Shown here: positions 6,091 through 9,924 of the stretch, piece after piece
Layout: every line of letters starts with the position of its first letter
How positions within the stretch are numbered: position 1 is the first letter of the stretch
Notes under the pieces: model-generated
Told to the model about the DNA's origin: nothing
Database searches by the model: none
Seen by the model: the letters and a program-made list of their open reading frames with translations, nothing else
Made by a program: the position numbers and the translations under genes
Source of the DNA: Novosphingobium sp. UBA1948
Lineage (GTDB): Bacteria; Pseudomonadota; Alphaproteobacteria; Sphingomonadales; Sphingomonadaceae
Length of the DNA stretch: 9,924 nucleotides
Reading direction: 5' to 3'
Assembly: GCA_002336765.1 (NCBI GenBank)
Contig: DDES01000082.1
Location: 1-9,924, forward strand

Positions 6091-6488
6091 GGCATCAGGC
6101 CCGCGAAATCCTCGCGCTTCAAATGGCTGACATAGGAGCGCACGATAGCGCGGTTGACGCCCTCGCTGGCCAGCATCTCGCGGGCGGCGAGGCGGCTGAT
6201 GGCCACGCCCGCCTCGCGGAAACTGTTCTGGCTGTCGGCGGCAAACAGCGGTTTGGCCACCGTCGCGCAATCCTTGGTGACAAGGCGGGTGAAGACGCTG
6301 GCGGCCTCCTTGTCGGCGGCCTCGCGCTTGGCGGCATCCACCTGCGTTCCCTCGGCCGCCGGAGAGGCGGCGATTTCCAGCGCATACCAGCGCGCCAGCA
6401 CCGGCTTGTCGGCATCCACCAGATGCGCGGTCATGCAATCGGTCAGGCTGGAGGAAGGGGCGGCGGCAAGCAGGAGCAGGGCAAACAT
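6087..6488 (-). CDS. Small exported protein of unknown function
   Basis: A 133-residue protein I do not recognise. Residues 1-14 are a strongly hydrophobic leader (MFALLLLAAAPSSS) with no basic residue before the core, so signal-peptide export is likely but not textbook. The mature part is Ala-rich and helical-looking, with exactly two cysteines (C18 and C74) that could form a disulfide, which fits a periplasmic location. ATG at 6488 is preferred over the GTG directly before it because AAAGG (6496-6500 on the + strand) is seven bases away. It lies 39 bp behind queA on the same strand and probably shares its transcript; it converges with the permease gene at only nine bp. Base composition does not stand out from the neighbours. 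Such short secreted proteins are common in sphingomonads, which supports a real gene; no function is proposed. Confidence 0.7.
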   Translation of the reverse strand: MFALLLLAAAPSSSLTDCMTAHLVDADKPVLARWYALEIAASPAAEGTQVDAAKREAADKEAASVFTRLVTKDCATVAKPLFAADSQNSFREAGVAISRLAAREMLASEGVNRAIVRSYVSHLKREDFAGLMP

Positions 6489-6516
6489 CACAAGGCCTTT
6501 CGCGTGTGCGCCCTAT

Positions 6517-6544
6517 CCCTTTGGCAATTAGAGCCCCTTTGGCA
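6517..6544. repeat. 10-bp direct repeat around the queA stop codon
   Basis: CCCTTTGGCA occurs at 6517-6526 and 6535-6544, 18 bp apart, with the queA stop (6528-6530) between them. One copy is in the queA 3' end and the other in the following spacer. It may be chance or a small duplication. Confidence 0.5.
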
Positions 6545-7565
6545 GTAACAGGCTCGAATCACCGTAGGAATAGAAGCGATAGTCCTGCGCGATGGCGTGG
6601 GCATAGATCGCTTGCATCCGATCCAGTCCCATCAACGCGCTGACCAGCATGAACAACGTGCTGCGCGGAAGGTGGAAGTTGGTCATCAACCCGTCAATGG
6701 CGCGAAAGACGTAGCCCGGCGTGATGAAGATGGATGTGTCGCCGCTGAAAGGGCGGATGATGCCATCCGCTCCGGTAGCCGATTCCAGCAGGCGCAGCGA
6801 GGTGGTGCCCACGGCAATCACGCGGCCACCGCTGGCGCGCACGGCATTGAGGCGGTCGGCGGCTTCGGGCGTGATCGTACCCCATTCAGCGTGCATTTGA
6901 TGCTGGGCCGTATCATCGGCCTTCACCGGCAAAAACGTGCCCGCGCCGACATGGAGTGTCAGAAATTCACGATGAATACCAGTGCCTTCCAGAGACTTTA
7001 TCATGCCATCCGTGAAGTGGAGGGCCGCTGTCGGCGCGGCCACCGCGCCATCCTTGGCGGCAAACATGGTCTGGTAATCGCGGCGGTCCTGCTCGTCGGT
7101 CGGGCGCTTGCCCGCGATATAGGGCGGCAGCGGCATGGTGCCCGCGCGCTCGAGCAGCACCTCGACCGGTTCCTCGCCATGGAAGGCCAGCGTCCAGCTA
7201 CCATCCTCCGCCCGCGCCTCGGCGGTGGCGGCAACATCGGCGGGAAAGGCGATCACATCGCCTTCGCGCAACCGCTTGGCGTTCTTCACAAAAGCCTGCC
7301 AACGCCTCAGGTCGATCCTTTTGTGCAGAGTGGCGCCGATTTTGGCGTCACCTCTAACCCCGTGCAACTGGGCCGGAATCACCCTTGTATCGTTGAACAC
7401 CAGACAATCGCCCGCACGCAGGAACGCGGCCAGATCGCGCACCGTCGCGTCAACCAGCCCGTCGCTTCCCGCCGCGACCAGCAGCTTGGCACTGTCACGC
7501 GGCACGGCAGGCCGCAGCGCGATATTCTCCGGCGGCAGGTCGAAATCGAACAGGTCTACGCGCAA
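6528..7565 (-). CDS. queA: S-adenosylmethionine:tRNA ribosyltransferase-isomerase
   Basis: A 345-residue cytosolic enzyme that transfers and rearranges the ribose of SAM onto preQ1-modified tRNA to give epoxyqueuosine, the step after Tgt. Family motifs in order: FDFDLPPENIALRP (6-19), FNDTRVIPAQLHG (57-69), AAPTAALHFT, LHVGAGTFLPVK, GTTSLRLLE, FITPGYVF, NFHLPRSTLFMLVSALMG and YRFYSYGDSSLL near the C terminus. Length fits the family (~340-360). The start is TTG at 7565, chosen because it gives the standard short lead-in before FDFDLP; no ATG is nearby. Upstream GGAG is far (13 bases) and GGGG is eight bases away. Only 19 bp separate it from the cyclophilin stop, so expression probably depends on upstream translation. 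In many bacteria queA and tgt are adjacent; here three genes intervene. Confidence 0.96.
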   Translation of the reverse strand: MRVDLFDFDLPPENIALRPAVPRDSAKLLVAAGSDGLVDATVRDLAAFLRAGDCLVFNDTRVIPAQLHGVRGDAKIGATLHKRIDLRRWQAFVKNAKRLREGDVIAFPADVAATAEARAEDGSWTLAFHGEEPVEVLLERAGTMPLPPYIAGKRPTDEQDRRDYQTMFAAKDGAVAAPTAALHFTDGMIKSLEGTGIHREFLTLHVGAGTFLPVKADDTAQHQMHAEWGTITPEAADRLNAVRASGGRVIAVGTTSLRLLESATGADGIIRPFSGDTSIFITPGYVFRAIDGLMTNFHLPRSTLFMLVSALMGLDRMQAIYAHAIAQDYRFYSYGDSSLLLPKGL

Positions 7566-7584
7566 GCGACGGGCCCCGCTCCGC

Positions 7585-8310
7585 TCAGTTCGAGCGCGAG
7601 TTGGAGAGCATATCCGCCGTGATCTTGGCCGCAGGCGCGGGCGCCGTGATCACAGGACGCGGCTTTTTGTCGCTGGCGATCGAGGCCTGCACGATCTTGG
7701 TCGGGTTGGCAGGCGGTTCGCCGCGCGCGGTGGCGTCCACAATATCCATGCCCGCGATCACGCGGCCGAAATTGGTATAGGTGCGATCCAGCGCGAAATG
7801 CGGATAGAACACGATGAAGAACTGGCTGTTGGCCGAATCGGGGTCACCCGTGCGCGCCATCGACACCGAACCACGCACATGCGGCATGGAATTGAACTCG
7901 GCCTTCAGGTCCGGCAGCTTCGAGCCACCGGCGCCCGTGCCCGTCGGGTCGCCGGTCTGCGCCATGAAACCGTCGATCACGCGATGGAAGATGATGCCGT
8001 CGTAAAAGCCCTGACGCACGAGGGTCTTGAGCCGCTCGACATGATGGGGCGCCCATTGCGGCATCAGACGGATCGCCACCCGACCGCCGGTCGACAGGTC
8101 GAGCAGCAGCACATTGTCAGGATCATGGGCAATATCGGCATCCACCTTGGCCGACATCTGCGCCGCCGCCGTCTGGGCGCGCACCAGCGCTGCCATCTTG
8201 GGCGTGTTGACGTTGTTTTGCGAGCAACCGGCCACGGCCAGCACAGCCGCCCCCAGCACCAGCGGACGGACGAAACGAGGCAGGTTACGGGCAAGCAAGG
8301 GTCGGGTCAT
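7585..8310 (-). CDS. Cyclophilin-type peptidyl-prolyl cis-trans isomerase, predicted lipoprotein
   Basis: A 241-residue prolyl isomerase that assists folding of exported proteins. From the ATG at 8310 the N terminus is basic, then hydrophobic, and ends in the lipobox V26-A-G-C29, so it should be lipidated at C29 and anchored in the cell envelope. The cyclophilin domain runs ~66-217. Active-site residues are R110, F115, M116 and Q118 in FHRVIDGFMAQTGD, plus SANSQFFI (159-166) and YTNFGRV. A linker (30-65) precedes the domain and a Pro/Ala-rich tail (RPVITAPAPAAK) follows it. An upstream in-frame ATG at 8361 would add 17 residues ahead of the signal and has no Shine-Dalgarno; GAGAG five bases before 8310 is modest support. 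It lies between coaD and queA on the same strand, an order I recall in sphingomonads, and nothing links the three functionally. Confidence 0.9.
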   Translation of the reverse strand: MTRPLLARNLPRFVRPLVLGAAVLAVAGCSQNNVNTPKMAALVRAQTAAAQMSAKVDADIAHDPDNVLLLDLSTGGRVAIRLMPQWAPHHVERLKTLVRQGFYDGIIFHRVIDGFMAQTGDPTGTGAGGSKLPDLKAEFNSMPHVRGSVSMARTGDPDSANSQFFIVFYPHFALDRTYTNFGRVIAGMDIVDATARGEPPANPTKIVQASIASDKKPRPVITAPAPAAKITADMLSNSRSN

Positions 8311-8366
8311 AAGGCTCTCTTGGAACTTTGATCCAGCGCGATAGACGCGCGCGCCTGTCATGGCAA

Positions 8367-8380
8367 TGAACGAGTGTTCA
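8367..8380. promoter_or_regulatory. 14-bp palindrome upstream of the cyclophilin gene
   Basis: TGAAC-GAGT-GTTCA is a perfect inverted repeat in the 81-bp spacer between coaD and the cyclophilin gene, 57 bp before the start codon. The shape (GAAC-N4-GTTC) is that of a dimeric repressor operator. No U tract follows on either strand, so it is not a terminator. The binding protein is unknown. Confidence 0.35.
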
Positions 8381-8391
8381 AAAATGCGGGG

Positions 8392-8922
8392 TCAATCCTC
8401 GCCCATCCGCCCGATCACGGCGATGCGCGCCAGCACATCCTCGCGCACGGCGGGGCTGACAAAGCGGGTGATCTCGCCGCCAAACAGCGCGATTTCCTTC
8501 ACCAGCTTGCTGGCGATGGGTTGCAGTGAAACATCCGCCATCAGGAACGCCGTCTCGATCCCTGCGTTGAGCTGCTGGTTCATGCCCGCCATCTGGTATT
8601 CATATTCGAAATCGGCCACAGCGCGCAGGCCACGGATGATCACGCTGGCGCCCTGCTTTTCGGCAAATTTCATCAGTAGCGCGTTGAACCCTACCACACC
8701 GACATTCTTCAGCCCCAGCGCGGCCACCTCGCGCTCGACCATTGCGATACGCTCCTCCGGTGTGAACATCGGGTTTTTGGAAGGGTTGGTGGTAACGCCG
8801 ATGATCAGCCGGTCGACCAGCTTTGCCCCGCGCCGGATGATGTCGGCATGGCCCAGCGTGATGGGATCGAAAGTGCCCGGATAAACGCCGATGCGCTCGC
8901 CGGTGGTTGCTACGCCTGCCAT
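8392..8922 (-). CDS. coaD: Phosphopantetheine adenylyltransferase
   Basis: A 176-residue cytosolic enzyme that joins 4'-phosphopantetheine and ATP to give dephospho-CoA, the penultimate step of CoA synthesis. The nucleotidyltransferase signature is YPGTFDPITLGH (14-25), with the T-x-G-H motif at 22-25. Other landmarks are NPSKNPMFTPEERI (46-59), the substrate-binding R97-G-L-R100 and DFEYEYQMAGMN (104-115), and the ATP-site stretch IASKLVKEIA, where many homologues have SSSLVKE. The N terminus is ~6 residues longer than E. coli CoaD, and the C terminus is normal. ATG at 8922 is supported by GAGGG eight bases upstream. It is 66 bp downstream of ispA on the same strand. A GC-rich inverted repeat and a weak promoter-like sequence lie in that gap, so it may be transcribed on its own as well as by read-through. 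Confidence 0.96.
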   Translation of the reverse strand: MAGVATTGERIGVYPGTFDPITLGHADIIRRGAKLVDRLIIGVTTNPSKNPMFTPEERIAMVEREVAALGLKNVGVVGFNALLMKFAEKQGASVIIRGLRAVADFEYEYQMAGMNQQLNAGIETAFLMADVSLQPIASKLVKEIALFGGEITRFVSPAVREDVLARIAVIGRMGED

Positions 8923-8947
8923 ACTAAGGACCCTCTTTCCCCGTTTT

Positions 8948-8969
8948 CGGCGCCCTTGCTAGAGCGCCG
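8948..8969. repeat. GC-rich inverted repeat between ispA and coaD
   Basis: CGGCGC (8948-8953) and GCGCCG (8964-8969) form a six-bp stem with a ten-base loop in the 66-bp spacer. On the coding (-) strand it is followed by AAAACGGGG rather than Ts, so it is not a standard terminator. It may only reflect GC-rich promoter sequence; CTAGCA inside it could be a -10 for coaD. Confidence 0.25.
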
Positions 8970-8988
8970 CGCGACGTAGGTCTAGGAC

Positions 8989-9882
8989 TTAACGGTCACG
9001 CTCGACAATGAAGCGGGCCAAAGCACGCAGCAGATCGGCCTCGGCGCCGTGGCTGGCCAGATGCGACACCGCCTGATCGATCAGCATCCGGGCCTGTTCG
9101 CGCGCCCGCTCGGGGCCAAGCAGCGAGACAAAGGTTTCCTTGCCCTGCTCGGCATCCTTGCGCAGCGCCTTGCCCGCCGCCGCCTCGTCACCCTCATGGT
9201 CGAGCAGGTCGTCCACGATCTGGAAGGCAAGACCGATGTCGCGGGCATAGGCGCGCAGATGGCGGCGCCCTTCCACCGGAACGCGCGCGAGAATGGCGCC
9301 CATTTCCACGGCGGCGCCGAGCAGCGCGCCCGTCTTGAGTTGCTGTAGCCGCGTCACGGTTTGCAGGTCGAAACTGGCGGTTTCGGCGGCAATGTCCATC
9401 ATCTGGCCACCCGCCATGCCGTGATGGCCGCTGGCCACGGCGAGCGTTGTCACCAGTTCGATCCGCACAAAGGGATCACCGCTGGTGGCCGGATCGCCCA
9501 GCACCTCGAAGGCGAAACATTGCAGCGCGTCGCCCGCCAGCACAGCCGTCGCCTCGTCAAAGGCGATATGCAGTGTCGGCTTGCCATGGCGCAGGGCATC
9601 ATCGTCCATGCAGGGCAGATCATCGTGGATCAGCGAATAGACATGCACCGATTCGATGGCCACACCCGCGCGCACCGCCGCCGCGCGGTCCACACCATGC
9701 ATCTGCGCCACCGCCGCCACCAGCAACGGACGCAGCCTTTTGCCGCCGCCGATCGTTGCGTAGCGCATCGCCTCCACCAGACGCCCGCTGGCATCCTGCG
9801 GCACCGGCAACAGCGCATCGAAAGCCGCGTCAATATCGCTCTGGATTGCCTTCAGGCCCTCGGCCAGCAAAATGTTCACCAT
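8989..9882 (-). CDS. ispA: Polyprenyl synthetase, probably farnesyl diphosphate synthase
   Basis: A 297-residue cytosolic trans-prenyltransferase that condenses IPP with DMAPP/GPP to make the C15 precursor of quinones, undecaprenyl phosphate, hopanoids and carotenoids. Motifs: GGGKRLRP (45-52, diphosphate binding), the first Asp-rich motif D87-D-L-P-C-M-D93-D-D, GGQMMD (158-163), LKTGALL (182-188), and the second Asp-rich motif D224-D-L-L-D228 in AFQIVDDLLD. The four-residue gap in DDxxxxD is the bacterial FPP-synthase (type II) form. Length matches IspA (~295-300), and long-chain synthases usually run longer; a GGPP product cannot be excluded. ATG at 9882 has a strong TAAGGAGG site (9888-9895) five bases upstream, and that site includes the stop of the preceding gene. 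The xseB-ispA order is widespread in proteobacteria; dxs, often next, is not downstream here. Confidence 0.94.
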   Translation of the reverse strand: MVNILLAEGLKAIQSDIDAAFDALLPVPQDASGRLVEAMRYATIGGGKRLRPLLVAAVAQMHGVDRAAAVRAGVAIESVHVYSLIHDDLPCMDDDALRHGKPTLHIAFDEATAVLAGDALQCFAFEVLGDPATSGDPFVRIELVTTLAVASGHHGMAGGQMMDIAAETASFDLQTVTRLQQLKTGALLGAAVEMGAILARVPVEGRRHLRAYARDIGLAFQIVDDLLDHEGDEAAAGKALRKDAEQGKETFVSLLGPERAREQARMLIDQAVSHLASHGAEADLLRALARFIVERDR

Positions 9883-9892
9883 GCCCGCCTCC

Positions 9893-9924
9893 TTACTGCG
9901 CGTCGAAGGGGCGGGTGGCGGGGG
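9893..9924 (-). CDS. xseB: C-terminal end of upstream gene, probably exodeoxyribonuclease VII small subunit (partial)
   Basis: Reading leftward from the window edge, one frame gives ...PATRPFDAQ followed by TAA (9893-9895). That TAA forms the start of the ispA Shine-Dalgarno, ten bases before the ispA ATG, as expected for a tightly coupled gene pair. The call of XseB rests on the common xseB-ispA order and on recalled sphingomonad XseB tails ending in PFDA-like residues. Nine residues cannot prove it. Confidence 0.45.
   Translation of the reverse strand, partial: PATRPFDAQ

Noticed and set aside
6597..7622. 341-codon + strand frame opposite queA, and the 398-codon one at 7135-8331
   Set aside because: Both are shadows of queA and the cyclophilin gene; their sequences are Arg/His/Ala-rich without any conserved feature.
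8367..8380. LexA (SOS) box reading of GAAC-N4-GTTC
   Set aside because: That form belongs to Gram-positive LexA; alphaproteobacterial LexA uses a direct repeat GTTC-N7-GTTC, and no DNA-repair gene follows.
8948..8969. Terminator of ispA
   Set aside because: The stem is short, the loop is ten bases and no T tract follows on the coding strand.
1..9924. Mobile element, phage, CRISPR, toxin-antitoxin, tRNA or rRNA genes
   Set aside because: No transposase, integrase, terminal inverted repeats, regularly spaced repeats or tRNA-like cloverleaf could be recognised on either strand by eye.

Overview
The window reads as ordinary, high-GC alphaproteobacterial chromosome. It most resembles Sphingomonadales (Novosphingobium/Sphingobium-like). 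The reasons are the gene orders glyA-nrdR-trmJ-rpsD and xseB-ispA / coaD-cyclophilin-queA, a Tgt whose catalytic and zinc residues keep the order and spacing I recall for the Zymomonas enzyme (including the Tyr after the Gly-Gly), an S4 protein of the cysteine-free type, frequent GTG/TTG starts, and a start with no Shine-Dalgarno just behind a -10-like box. Taxonomy is inferred from these signs only.

Left block (1-2624, + strand): the 3' end of glyA, then nrdR (TTG start three bases after the glyA stop), then a TrmJ-type 2'-O-methyltransferase (ATGA overlap), then rpsD behind a 189-bp leader that holds a promoter-like sequence and two inverted repeats. A clear intrinsic terminator with a GCAA tetraloop closes the block.

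Middle block (2625-6090): a periplasmic TlpA/ResA-type thioredoxin-fold gene (+) runs tail-to-tail into tgt (-), and the two overlap by 19 bp. Divergent from tgt is a two-gene + strand unit. Its first gene is a secreted subclass B3 metallo-beta-lactamase homologue in which Glu replaces the first His of the HxHxDH zinc motif. Its second is a TauE/SafE (TSUP) membrane permease whose GTG start overlaps the lactamase stop.

Right block (6087-9924, - strand, reading leftward): the tail of an xseB-like gene, ispA, coaD, a lipoprotein cyclophilin, queA and a small exported protein of unknown function. QueA and Tgt act in the same queuosine pathway but are separated here by the lactamase/TSUP pair and the small unknown gene, which suggests insertion or rearrangement between them.

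I see no mobile element, CRISPR array, tRNA or rRNA. No stretch over 300 bases lacks a gene; the longest is the 189-bp rpsD leader. Most of the window is housekeeping. The parts most worth a second look are the Glu-variant B3 enzyme with its partner permease, the rpsD leader, and a palindrome upstream of the cyclophilin gene. I do not find evidence for a wholly new multi-gene system.
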